Assembly: GCA_964352215.1 (NCBI GenBank)
Contig: CAYGRE010000027.1
Span: 9,019-73,018, forward strand
Reading direction: 5' to 3'
DNA length: 64,000 nucleotides
Source of the DNA: CAWUKT01 sp964352215
GTDB taxonomy: Bacteria; Bacteroidota; Bacteroidia; J057; JADKCL01
The notes beneath the pieces were generated by a model. The model had not been told where the DNA came from and did not search any database. It was given only the letters and a program-made list of their open reading frames with translations. Shown here piece after piece: positions 8,090 to 17,059 of the stretch (its first letter is position 1; each line of letters starts with the position of its first letter). The translations under genes and the position numbers were made by a program.

Positions 8090-9772
8090 TTATTTCCCGA
8101 CCAAAATATTTTGGTACCGATCCTGGTCCCGAAGAACCTTAACCGCTGCTACCAAATCAGGATCCATATCGAATGATGCTTCGATCTCTCCCTCCTTGAA
8201 GTAATAGCGGTTCACGATCTCTGTTTTGAGAAACTTCGAAATCTCATCCCGGAAATCCTTTAAATCTTCGGTCTTTTCCCGGTCTAATTTCTGCTCGATT
8301 GCCTCAAGTTCAAGGCTTAGATCTTCAAGGTACTCTTCGTCTTCCATCAATTCCTTGAGCTTCACGAACTCCTTTTCTGTTTTGGTCTCAAAAGTGAAGT
8401 TCCTGTCCTGACAGAACGCAAGAAAATCAGCATAAATCTCGTCTGTGATCTCAAAGACCCGAGGGCCTTCGATCGATTCTTTGTTGTTGCGGAAGCGGTT
8501 GGCAAAGTCAAATACAAGGTTTTGACGAATTAACTCCTGGGTTACGGTATGGTAATTGGGGAGATCGACCTGCAAATCCGGATCAACACCTCCGCCATCG
8601 TATACAGGTCTTCCGTTGGCGGTTTTGAATTCCTTTTTTAGGCTGTCCGGAACCTTACCAACCGATCCGTCTTCATTTCGGTTGGCATAATCAATCGCCT
8701 GGATACAGCGCCCGCTGGGGGTGTAATATTTAGCGGTCGTGACTTTCAGTTGTGAATTGTAACTCAGGGGCCGTGTGGTCTGTACCAACCCTTTTCCAAA
8801 GCTTTTTTGACCAACGATTACGCCTCGGTCAAGATCCTGCATCACACCAGATACGATCTCAGAAGCGGATGCAGACCTTCTATTGATCAGGACTGCCAGT
8901 GGAATGTTTGTATCAATCGGCTTTTGACGTGCATCGTAGGTCTTCAAAGATCCTTCAATCTTGCCTCGGGTCTCAACGATCTTCTCTCCCTGTCCAACGA
9001 AGATGTTGGAAATGTCTATGGCTTCATACAAAAGTCCTCCAGGGTTACCTCTCAAGTCAAGTATAACTCCCTGCAAACCCGGATTGTCCTTTTTCAATGC
9101 CTGGTAAGCGGCTTTGACTTCACCAGAAGCACCACTCGTGAAACCAGTCAATGAAATATACCCGATCTTTTTATCGACCATCCCATAGTAGGGGACATTG
9201 TCAATCTTAATATCTTCGCGGACTACATCCACCTCCATGGGTTTATCAGTGCCTTCCCGCTCCACAATTAAGCGAACTTTGGTATTGGGTTGTCCTCTTA
9301 ATAAATCCCGGACATCAAGGGATTTAAAGTTGTCATCGGTGATTTTTTCATTGTCGATCTGGACGATGACATCCCCCGCACGCAATCCAGCCTTATCAGC
9401 AGGACGATCTTTATAAGGTTCGGTTATCATTACTTTCCCATCTCTCTTTCCAACTACCGCGCCGATCCCTCCATACTGACCCGTGCTCATAAACCGATAA
9501 TCTTCAATCTCACCGGCAGAAATAAAGTTGGTGTATGGATCGAGGGATTTCAACATCGCATCAATCCCGGTCCGCATAAACTTGGTGGGGTCGACATCTT
9601 CTACATAATAGGTGTGCACCTCCCGGTATAATTTCCCGAAAATGTCCAGGTTCTTGGAAATTTCGAAGTAATCTTCTCCGGCATTCTCGTGGGAAACAAA
9701 TCCTACGGAAGCGATCATAAAGATCGGTACGAAGAGGAACAGCCACTTTTTCTTTCTTATATACTGACTCAT
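8090..9772 (-). CDS. C-terminal processing peptidase, family S41 (CtpA/Prc type)
   Basis: Exported serine protease of 560 residues. A single N-terminal hydrophobic segment (about 10-26) anchors or exports it. A PDZ domain follows at about residues 85-170. The S41 catalytic domain has the nucleophile in RRSASASEIV and the general-base Lys in KSFGKGLVQT. After it comes a charged helical extension of about 150 residues. Family members trim periplasmic proteins and cell-wall hydrolases. The gene stands alone, with 317 bp to the MFS gene start side and its own terminator. Confidence 0.92.
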   Translation of the reverse strand: MSQYIRKKKWLFLFVPIFMIASVGFVSHENAGEDYFEISKNLDIFGKLYREVHTYYVEDVDPTKFMRTGIDAMLKSLDPYTNFISAGEIEDYRFMSTGQYGGIGAVVGKRDGKVMITEPYKDRPADKAGLRAGDVIVQIDNEKITDDNFKSLDVRDLLRGQPNTKVRLIVEREGTDKPMEVDVVREDIKIDNVPYYGMVDKKIGYISLTGFTSGASGEVKAAYQALKKDNPGLQGVILDLRGNPGGLLYEAIDISNIFVGQGEKIVETRGKIEGSLKTYDARQKPIDTNIPLAVLINRRSASASEIVSGVMQDLDRGVIVGQKSFGKGLVQTTRPLSYNSQLKVTTAKYYTPSGRCIQAIDYANRNEDGSVGKVPDSLKKEFKTANGRPVYDGGGVDPDLQVDLPNYHTVTQELIRQNLVFDFANRFRNNKESIEGPRVFEITDEIYADFLAFCQDRNFTFETKTEKEFVKLKELMEDEEYLEDLSLELEAIEQKLDREKTEDLKDFRDEISKFLKTEIVNRYYFKEGEIEASFDMDPDLVAAVKVLRDQDRYQNILVGK

Positions 9773-9948
9773 GCTGATTCGCTTATTTGTACTTCCTAAT
9801 ACGTATTTAGGGAAAAAAGATTGTCTCCTGATGAGTCATTCAATCTCTCCCGGGATTATATCTAACCTTTAAAGTAATGGAAAACAGCCGAACCTCCCAA
9901 TCCAAATGGGGGCAATTCTTGCGGAAACTTTGGTACCGACATTGCTCC

Positions 9949-11115
9949 TTACCCTTCATCTTGCTTGTTTTTGAAGTTCATCACCCAATAAACCACCGAG
10001 AGGCCTATTAATAAGACGGCTGCTACCGCAAATGTTTCATTCAACTTCAGTCCGGTCTCGATCATGGGCTGGACAAAATAGGGTGAAAGAAATTGACCGA
10101 AAAAGAGGGCCGCAGAAACAAGGCCGACGGCCTTCCCCCGAATCGAAACCGGAGTGATCTCTAAAATCCAAAGTGAAAAATTGGGCATGAACAGACCAAG
10201 GCCAAGCCCCGCAAAACCCAATCCCATGACAACCATCCAATAGGTACTGGCCATGAAAATTGTGAAAAATCCGATCGCCATTGAGATGAGGAGAACTCCA
10301 TTGATGGCTGAGAAGCTTAAAAACCGGCGGAAATACTTATAATTCGCGGCCACCAACACACTCGCAATGGTATTTGTCACCAAAGCCAGCGCAATCCATT
10401 TCATCTCATTGATCCCTAGGGATTTTAAGAGAAATGGGACCTGAACCGGGATCATGTAAAAGGTGAGCATAATTACCAAACCACTGCTCAGTAGAAAATA
10501 ATGCAAGCGGGTCAGGCCTGAAAAATACCCCTTTCCTACTTTTTCTTCCTTTTCGAGGACGGGCTCTTTGAGAAATACCAAAGCCAATATGAGCACCAAC
10601 AAAGAAAAGAGATAGATTAAAAATGGATACCGCCAGGAGAAGTCAGCAAGGATTCCACCCAAGCCGACAAATACCACCCCCCCGAGCGCCATGGCGGCTC
10701 CCTGGAGCGCGGTCATCATCTCTCTTTCCTTACCATAAAAGTAGTCTCCTATCAAGGCGACGGCCACTGGCATGATAAAAGCCACCGAGAGACCAAGAAA
10801 GGCGCGGCTGATCAGGATATGGTTGAGGTCATCAAGAAAAAAACCGGACGTACCCGAAACCGCATAAAAAGCCAGACCAAAATAAAGAAATGGGAGTCGG
10901 CCGAATTTATCCAACAGTTGACCAAGCAAGGGGGAAGCAATCGCAATGAACAAAGCCGGAAGGGAAATGACCATTTTGACCAGGAACTCCGCATTCTCAA
11001 CATCAGGAAACGCGTCTCTCAGTTTTGGCGTAGATGCAGAAATTGCTGCGCCAGCCATCACCGTCATGCTGCTGGCCAGCATAATCGTCGCCTTGACCCA
11101 GTTTTTATTTTTCAT
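9949..11115 (-). CDS. MFS transporter
   Basis: Major facilitator superfamily protein of 388 residues with about twelve hydrophobic segments. The loop between helices 2 and 3 (GQLLDKFGRLPFLYFG) matches the family G-x-L-x-D-x-x-G-R-R/K signature, and a central hydrophilic stretch rich in Glu/Lys separates the two six-helix halves. The arrangement looks like drug:H+ antiporter 1 members, but the substrate cannot be deduced. It begins 40 bp after the unknown gene at 11156-11824 on the same strand and may be cotranscribed with it. Confidence 0.85.
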   Translation of the reverse strand: MKNKNWVKATIMLASSMTVMAGAAISASTPKLRDAFPDVENAEFLVKMVISLPALFIAIASPLLGQLLDKFGRLPFLYFGLAFYAVSGTSGFFLDDLNHILISRAFLGLSVAFIMPVAVALIGDYFYGKEREMMTALQGAAMALGGVVFVGLGGILADFSWRYPFLIYLFSLLVLILALVFLKEPVLEKEEKVGKGYFSGLTRLHYFLLSSGLVIMLTFYMIPVQVPFLLKSLGINEMKWIALALVTNTIASVLVAANYKYFRRFLSFSAINGVLLISMAIGFFTIFMASTYWMVVMGLGFAGLGLGLFMPNFSLWILEITPVSIRGKAVGLVSAALFFGQFLSPYFVQPMIETGLKLNETFAVAAVLLIGLSVVYWVMNFKNKQDEG

Positions 11116-11155
11116 TTGGGCTGGTTTCCTTTCCCCTGGGCAGGAATTTGCAAGA

Positions 11156-11824
11156 TCATTCGGTCTTGAATTGTGCCGCCCATTCAGGGTCTATGGCTTT
11201 CATGGTCTCTCCCAATTCAGGCTGAAGTGCATAAGAGTCAAATTCCAAAGCGACCTTGGCCAATGCCTCCCGGATTTGGGGGGTATCTCCAAACCGTTGG
11301 ATATTGAGCAGGGCCATCCGCTGGATCATTTCTCCGAATTCGCCGGCTAGTGCAGCCAAAGCCACTGGCATGAACTGCTCTCGTGGCAAACCAATCATAG
11401 CCATGACCGTTGCCGTCAGGTCAGATTCAGAAATTCGTCCCAGATCCGTAACCAAATTAACCCCTTTGTCATTGAGGAAGGCTGCCAACCCATCCAGATC
11501 CGACATTTCCATCGGATCGGGTTGAACCACATCCATTTCCTCTTTGATGATCTCTAACCAGTTTACGCAAGGACTTTCAAACATCGTTCCCTGCCCCAGC
11601 AACAAGCCCCGCTTCAAAGCTTTTGTCGCCCAGGTATAAAAAAGGAGCTTGTCATCTCCATCAGCAGATTTTGCCAATGCAGCTCCCATACCTGTATATA
11701 TGGCTGGGTCTTTTTCAATATGTCTGGCTACTTCAGCGTAAACCAGAGCCGATGATAAGTTGCGACCACTGCGTTGAAATACAAATGCAGCTTCTTTCAG
11801 TAAAGATTCGGGTGTGGATTCCAT
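11156..11824 (-). CDS. Hypothetical alpha-helical protein
   Basis: A 222-residue soluble protein that I do not recognise. It is predicted almost entirely helical, with repeated Ala/Leu-rich amphipathic segments (for example EAAFVFQRSGRNLSSALVYA and LVYAEVARHIEKD) that could be a helical-repeat scaffold of TPR or HEAT type. The sequence has no catalytic motif, signal peptide or Cys pairs. It lies upstream of the MFS gene on the same strand and diverges from uvrD, with 119 bp between starts. Confidence 0.65.
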   Translation of the reverse strand: MESTPESLLKEAAFVFQRSGRNLSSALVYAEVARHIEKDPAIYTGMGAALAKSADGDDKLLFYTWATKALKRGLLLGQGTMFESPCVNWLEIIKEEMDVVQPDPMEMSDLDGLAAFLNDKGVNLVTDLGRISESDLTATVMAMIGLPREQFMPVALAALAGEFGEMIQRMALLNIQRFGDTPQIREALAKVALEFDSYALQPELGETMKAIDPEWAAQFKTE

Positions 11825-11928
11825 ACTATTTTCTGTTTAGGTTTGGCTATTTAATACATCATAGACCCTTTCACAAATGAAAAACCATTTCGGGGAAAAC
11901 AGCCCTCTACTTTGAAGGCCGGATTGCA

Positions 11929-11936
11929 TAAATTTG
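11929..11936 (+). promoter_or_regulatory. Putative -7 box (TAAATTTG) of the uvrD operon
   Basis: TAAATTTG matches the Bacteroidota -7 consensus TAnnTTTG exactly and ends only 7 nt before the uvrD ATG at 11944. A TTTG at 11911 is a possible -33 element, but the spacing (14 bp) is short. If used, the mRNA would be leaderless or nearly so. Confidence 0.4.
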
Positions 11937-11943
11937 CAGTTCC

Positions 11944-14163
11944 ATGGATTTTCTCAGCGAATTAAACGAATCTCAACGTGCTGCGGCACTGCATACCGAA
12001 GGCCCTGCCATGATTATCGCAGGTGCTGGCTCCGGTAAGACAAGAACTCTGACCTATAGAATCGCCCACCTGATTGATCAGGACCTGGCAGACCCTTTCC
12101 AGATTCTCTCCCTGACCTTTACCAATAAAGCTGCCAGGGAAATGAAGGAGCGAATTATGCGGCTGGTCGGAAACGATGCACGCAATATCTGGATGGGTAC
12201 CTTCCACTCCATTTTTGCCCGCATGTTGAGGATGGAAGCAGATAAGCTTGGTTATGACCGGAACTTTACCATTTACGACACCGACGATGCCCAATCTATC
12301 CTGAGGAAAATTGTCGAAGGTCTTAAGCTGGATCCGAAAAAATTCAAGCCCAGGGTACTCTACAACCACATCTCCTCCGCCAAAAATGCCCTTGTAGACC
12401 CGGAAGAATACGCATTGCAATACGTGCACGATTCTACCACCAACAGCATCGCCCGTATCTACAAGATCTACCAGACGAGACTCTTCGACTCCAACGCGAT
12501 GGATTTCGACGACCTCCTCTTCAAGCCGATCGAGTTGTTCGAAAAGTTCCCGGATGTCTTGTACAAATGGCAAAAACGGTTCAAATATATCCTGGTGGAT
12601 GAGTACCAGGATACCAATAAGGCACAGTATACGATCACTAAAATGTTGGCTGCCCAGCATGAAAATATTTGCGTGGTAGGAGACGATGCACAATCCATCT
12701 ATTCCTTCAGAGGTGCCAACATTGAAAACATCCTCAACTTTAAGAAGGATTATCCGGAGGCTGGGTTTTACAAACTCGAGCAAAATTACCGGTCCACCAA
12801 GACCATTGTGGGCGCTGCCAATTCAGTTATTGCCCGCAACAAGAACCAGATACAAAAAACGGTATTTACAGAAAATGATATCGGTGACAGCATCAAAATT
12901 CTTGAGGCTGGAAGCGAGCAGGATGAAGCAAAGCAGGTGACGGATCTGGTGAGGGAGTACAAAATGCGCAATAGCTATCGTCATGATGCCTTTGCCGTTC
13001 TCTACCGAACCAATGCCCAGTCCCGGGCCATGGAAACCGAACTTCGACGCGCCAACATTCCCTATAAAATTTTTGGTGGGCTGAGCTTTTATCAACGTAA
13101 AGAGATCAAGGATACGACCGCATATCTCAAACTCTCAGTCAATCCCCGGGACCAGGCCTCTCTCATGCGGGTGATCAACTATCCAACCCGTGGCATTGGA
13201 AAGACCACCATTGATCGGATCATTGTGCTGGCAGATGAACTGGGCGTTGGGATGTGGGACATCATGGTAGACGTCGAAAAGTATCCCGTCCTGGGTAGGG
13301 CGCGTCGCTCCATCAGTGATTTCGTTTTGATGATCAAGACCTTTGGCGTGAGAGCCAGGGAGCAGAATGCATACGATGCAGCCAGTTTCATGGCCAAGCA
13401 GAGTGGCATCCTCAAAGAACTGCACCAGCAGGAAAACCTTGAGTCAATGACGCGCTGGGAAAACGTTCAGGAACTTTTGAATGCAGCCAAGGAATATACC
13501 GAAGATCCCGACAACGATGCGGATATGCTGGATGCATTTCTGGCTGAGATATCTCTCTTCACCGACCAGGATACCCAACATGAAGACAATGACTTTGTGA
13601 CCTTGATGTCCATTCACTCGGCGAAAGGGCTTGAATTCCCAGCAGTATTTGTAATCGGCATGGAGGAGGATTTATTTCCAAATTCAATGGCTTTGACCAG
13701 TCGGGCTGATTTGGAGGAAGAGCGCCGTTTATTTTATGTTGCCGTTACCAGGGCCAAAGAGAAGTTGGCATTGAGTTTTGCAAAGAGTCGGTACCGCTAT
13801 GGAACTTTGAGCTTCAATGAACCCAGCCGGTTTTTGGAAGAGGTCGATGAAAAATATTTAACCTTTCCGGCACGAAGGCGACCGGCAAAAGTTGAGCGGG
13901 AGGTCACCGTCCCTGATAACTTCAGACCTGTTACGACGATGAGGACCCGGCGAAAGCCAATGAATCCAGCCGCAGCAAACTTCCAGGCAGATGACCTGAC
14001 AAACCTTTCAGAAGGTAACTATGTCGAACACCTCAAGTTTGGCAAAGGAAAAGTGATCCGCTTAGAAGGTGCGGCCAATGAGAAAAAAGCAACTGTCAAT
14101 TTTGAAGACAAGGGCCAAAAGGTCCTCCTGCTTAAATATGCAAAACTGAAAATTTTACATTAA
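11944..14163 (+). CDS. ATP-dependent DNA helicase, UvrD/PcrA family
   Basis: Superfamily 1A 3'-5' helicase of 739 residues used in repair and in clearing replication forks. The motifs are in order: Walker A AGAGSGKT (about 27-34), TFTNKAAREMKERI (Ia), LVDEYQDTN (II), VVGDDAQSIYSFRGA (III), QNYRS (IV), SIHSAKGLEF (V) and VAVTRAKEKL (VI). The C-terminal region (about 690-739) ends in a tudor-like domain (VEHLKFGKGKV) as in PcrA, which contacts RNA polymerase in other bacteria. It is the first gene of a uvrD, DUF4290, murA plus-strand unit (39 bp and 6 bp gaps). Confidence 0.94.
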   Translation: MDFLSELNESQRAAALHTEGPAMIIAGAGSGKTRTLTYRIAHLIDQDLADPFQILSLTFTNKAAREMKERIMRLVGNDARNIWMGTFHSIFARMLRMEADKLGYDRNFTIYDTDDAQSILRKIVEGLKLDPKKFKPRVLYNHISSAKNALVDPEEYALQYVHDSTTNSIARIYKIYQTRLFDSNAMDFDDLLFKPIELFEKFPDVLYKWQKRFKYILVDEYQDTNKAQYTITKMLAAQHENICVVGDDAQSIYSFRGANIENILNFKKDYPEAGFYKLEQNYRSTKTIVGAANSVIARNKNQIQKTVFTENDIGDSIKILEAGSEQDEAKQVTDLVREYKMRNSYRHDAFAVLYRTNAQSRAMETELRRANIPYKIFGGLSFYQRKEIKDTTAYLKLSVNPRDQASLMRVINYPTRGIGKTTIDRIIVLADELGVGMWDIMVDVEKYPVLGRARRSISDFVLMIKTFGVRAREQNAYDAASFMAKQSGILKELHQQENLESMTRWENVQELLNAAKEYTEDPDNDADMLDAFLAEISLFTDQDTQHEDNDFVTLMSIHSAKGLEFPAVFVIGMEEDLFPNSMALTSRADLEEERRLFYVAVTRAKEKLALSFAKSRYRYGTLSFNEPSRFLEEVDEKYLTFPARRRPAKVEREVTVPDNFRPVTTMRTRRKPMNPAAANFQADDLTNLSEGNYVEHLKFGKGKVIRLEGAANEKKATVNFEDKGQKVLLLKYAKLKILH

Positions 14164-14202
14164 CTTGCACTCTCCTGCCTTAAACCACAGAAAATTCCAT
14201 TT

Positions 14203-14880
14203 ATGGCATCTAAGTATAAAATTTCTGACGAAGAGCTGAAGCTCAGGGAATATGGTCGTAATGTCCAGATGATGGTCAAATACGCCAAGACCCTGAAAGA
14301 TGATGTCGAGCGAAATGTTCTTTGTCGTGAGATTGTCCGGATCATGGGAAACATAAATCCCAATTTGAAGGATTCACCAGACTTTTTTCAAAAACTCTGG
14401 GATCACTTCTACCACTTAGCTGAGTACGAAATTGACGTTGAGTCTGATTATCCCATCCCGGAAACAAAAACAATCCTCACCAAGGCTCCCTCCCGGATGC
14501 CCTACAATTCACACCGTTCACGCTTCCGCCAATACGGCCAGAACATTGAATTGATGGCCGATAAGGCGATGGAAATGAACGATCTGGACCGCCGCCATGC
14601 TTTGGTCACCATGATTCTGAATATCATGAAGATGCAACTCAAGGGTCAGGAAAAGGACTCCAATGCCGAGATCATCGTTTGTGATCATCTCAGGATACTG
14701 AGCAAAGGTGGATTGGATCTTCAACCAGAAGAAATCGATTTCCATAAATTCAATACCCTGGCCATCCAACCAATGCTGGGCGGCTCCCATGGGCACCAAC
14801 AAAGTAGCCCCAGGCATGGAGGTGGATTCAACAAAAAGTCCAAAAGCAAGAAAAGCAATCACAACAAACGTAAGCGCTAA
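14203..14880 (+). CDS. DUF4290 domain protein
   Basis: A 225-residue soluble protein of the DUF4290 family, known mainly from Bacteroidota and often found beside murA, as here. The N-terminal 190 residues hold the family domain, with two similar helical halves each starting near REYGRN or RQYGQN (about residues 13 and 107). This suggests an internal duplication. The C-terminal 25 residues are very basic (KKSKSKKSNHNKRKR), so nucleic-acid or ribosome contact is possible. Its function is unknown. It starts 39 bp after uvrD and ends 6 bp before murA. Confidence 0.85.
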   Translation: MASKYKISDEELKLREYGRNVQMMVKYAKTLKDDVERNVLCREIVRIMGNINPNLKDSPDFFQKLWDHFYHLAEYEIDVESDYPIPETKTILTKAPSRMPYNSHRSRFRQYGQNIELMADKAMEMNDLDRRHALVTMILNIMKMQLKGQEKDSNAEIIVCDHLRILSKGGLDLQPEEIDFHKFNTLAIQPMLGGSHGHQQSSPRHGGGFNKKSKSKKSNHNKRKR

Positions 14881-14886
14881 TTATAC

Positions 14887-16245
14887 ATGCAGTATTTCCA
14901 GATTGAAGGTGGGCATCAATTGAGTGGAGAGATCATCCCTCAAGGTGCCAAGAATGAGGCTTTGCAGGTAATTTCGGCAATATTGATGACCGAAGAAAAG
15001 GTCACCATCTCCAATGTTCCGGATATCCTTGATGTCAACAACCTGATCGACCTTTTGCGATTTTTAGGCGTAAAGGTCAAAAAGGGGAAAGATAGTACCT
15101 ATACCTTTCAAGCTGACGAAATAAAACTGGAGCTTTTCCATTCTGAAGAATACAAAAAGCGAACCGGAAAGCTGCGTGGATCAGTGATGTTGATGGGTCC
15201 TTTGCTTGGACGGTTCTTTGAAGCTTTTATGCCTCAACCAGGTGGGGATAAAATAGGCCGCCGTCGCCTTGACACCCACTTTATTGGTTTCCAGGCCCTT
15301 GGGGCACACTTTCAGTACAATCACAAAGAACAACACTTTAAGTTGTTCTCGAATGGCCGGTTAAAGGGCGCCTTTCTCCACATGGATGAGCCCTCCGTTA
15401 CCGGAACCGCCAATGTCGTGATGGCAGCCGTTTTGGCAAAAGGTACTACCACCCTTTACAATTGTGCCTGCGAACCCTACCTCCAACAATTGTGTCGCCT
15501 GCTCAATTCCATGGGTGCCAATATTGAACCCAATTCAATTGGCTCTAATAAACTGATCATCCACGGTGTTGAAAAACTGGGCGGAAATAAAAACCACCGC
15601 ATTCAACCAGATATGATTGAAGTGGGTTCCTTCATTGGCCTTGCGGCAATGACAAGGAGCCAGGTCACCATCAAGGATGCGATTGATCCTGAAACAGGAG
15701 GTGAATGGGGTCACTTGGGAATTATTCCAAGTGTGTTCGAAAAATTAGGGATCATTTTGGAACGTCAAGACAGAGACCTGGTTGTCTATGGCCACCGTTC
15801 TGATTTTAAGATCACCACCTATATTGACGGCAGTACTCTGACCATCTATGATCACCCCTGGCCGGGTTTCACACCCGATTTATTAAGTATCATTCTCGTC
15901 GTTGCTACCCGTTGTGAAGGTTCGGTACTGATCCATCAGAAAATGTTCGAAAGCCGCTTGTTCTTTGTGGACAAATTGATCGATATGGGTGCACGTATTA
16001 TCCTCTGCGACCCACACCGTGCAGTCGTAGTGGGTCAAGGACGGAATTCACGTCTCCGTGGAATTCGAATGACGAGCCCTGATATCCGTGCGGGTATTTC
16101 TCTTTTGATCGCTGCCATGAGCGCCGATGGCAAAAGCAAGATATTCAATATTGAGCAGATTGACCGGGGTTATCAAAACATTGAGGCCCGCCTGAATGCG
16201 CTTGGTGCAAGCATCGAAAGAAAAGTTGAAGGGCAAGCCCAATAA
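14887..16245 (+). CDS. murA: UDP-N-acetylglucosamine 1-carboxyvinyltransferase with Asp in place of the fosfomycin-target Cys
   Basis: Transfers enolpyruvate from PEP to UDP-GlcNAc, the first committed step of peptidoglycan synthesis. Length is 452 residues against about 420 in E. coli. The substrate Lys/Asn pair is in QGAKNEALQ near the N-terminus. The active-site loop, PGGC-(T/A)-IG in E. coli, reads PGGDKIG here, so the residue equivalent to Cys115 is Asp121 (codon 15247-15249). Cys-to-Asp enzymes are active but not alkylated by fosfomycin, as in mycobacteria and chlamydiae. It is the last gene of the uvrD unit and is followed by a terminator. Confidence 0.95.
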   Translation: MQYFQIEGGHQLSGEIIPQGAKNEALQVISAILMTEEKVTISNVPDILDVNNLIDLLRFLGVKVKKGKDSTYTFQADEIKLELFHSEEYKKRTGKLRGSVMLMGPLLGRFFEAFMPQPGGDKIGRRRLDTHFIGFQALGAHFQYNHKEQHFKLFSNGRLKGAFLHMDEPSVTGTANVVMAAVLAKGTTTLYNCACEPYLQQLCRLLNSMGANIEPNSIGSNKLIIHGVEKLGGNKNHRIQPDMIEVGSFIGLAAMTRSQVTIKDAIDPETGGEWGHLGIIPSVFEKLGIILERQDRDLVVYGHRSDFKITTYIDGSTLTIYDHPWPGFTPDLLSIILVVATRCEGSVLIHQKMFESRLFFVDKLIDMGARIILCDPHRAVVVGQGRNSRLRGIRMTSPDIRAGISLLIAAMSADGKSKIFNIEQIDRGYQNIEARLNALGASIERKVEGQAQ

Positions 16246-16273
16246 GCAGGTCAATCTGATACAAAATATGAAA

Positions 16274-16798
16274 TCATGAAGCAGTCTTTTCGGAGGCTGC
16301 TTCTTTTTTTTCGCGCCGCATTTTGGAAATGTAAGCGACCAAAAACAGGCCAATCCCAAACATGATATAGAGATCTGCTACATTGAAAACACCTGTATGC
16401 CAGGAGAAGAGCTCCATCACCATAAAATCAACCACCTTTCCCTCCAGAATCCGATCAATGATGTTTCCGACCCCGCCAGCAGCAATCAAAGCAAAGGCAA
16501 TATTTTCCAGGAGACTGAGTTTATCGGAGCGTAGCAGATAAACCATCAGGCCAATCAAAAAGAGGCCGGGAATAATGGTAAGGACAATCAATCGCAAAGT
16601 CGGTGGCCAGTCCGTTCCTAAACTGAGAAAAGCGCCATCATTTTCTGCATAGGTCAAGGTAAAAAAATCATTCAGATAGGATAGCCTTGGCTGGCCCATG
16701 AGGTTGTTCCGGGCATAGACCTTCGTAACCTGATCTAAGGCAACTCCTAAGAGAATAATGACCGAGAACAAAAGGTATTTATTGGGCTTTTTCTTCAT
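16274..16798 (-). CDS. lspA: Lipoprotein signal peptidase (signal peptidase II)
   Basis: Inner-membrane aspartyl protease of 174 residues that cleaves lipoprotein signal peptides. Four hydrophobic helices are visible. The two catalytic Asp motifs are present: GNIIDR (about residue 110) and FNVADLYI (about residue 140). The tail is charged (MRREKKEAASEKTAS). The last 13 or so codons coincide with the murA terminator on the opposite strand. The gene converges with murA (28 bp between stops). It fits a lipoprotein-rich envelope together with lnt at 26929. Confidence 0.95.
   Translation of the reverse strand: MKKKPNKYLLFSVIILLGVALDQVTKVYARNNLMGQPRLSYLNDFFTLTYAENDGAFLSLGTDWPPTLRLIVLTIIPGLFLIGLMVYLLRSDKLSLLENIAFALIAAGGVGNIIDRILEGKVVDFMVMELFSWHTGVFNVADLYIMFGIGLFLVAYISKMRREKKEAASEKTAS
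16278..16311 (+). terminator. Intrinsic terminator of the uvrD-DUF4290-murA unit
   Basis: GAAGCAG (16278-16284) pairs with CTGCTTC (16297-16303) around a 12-nt loop, then eight T residues (16304-16311). It begins 33 bp after the murA stop and lies wholly inside the 3' coding end of convergent lspA, so those bases serve as both terminator and LspA tail codons. Confidence 0.85.
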
Positions 16799-17059
16799 GA
16801 AATCGGAATTGGTCCCGAAAATCGACCATTATTCCCGAAATTCCAAGCTCCACCTTTTACCAGCCCCAAGGCGTGCTTTATCTGTGTTTAGCGACTCTTT
16901 ATCGATGAGACCCGGCAGAATAGGATTTTCTGTTATCTTGGATTTTACCTAAGATCAAAGAATCAACCAATTAACTGAATCTCCCTTCTCCTTTTTTCCA
17001 ATTCTTTGGGGTTGGTGTCAGTTATTACTTTAAGATAAAAAAGGAGCAATTCCCTAGCT

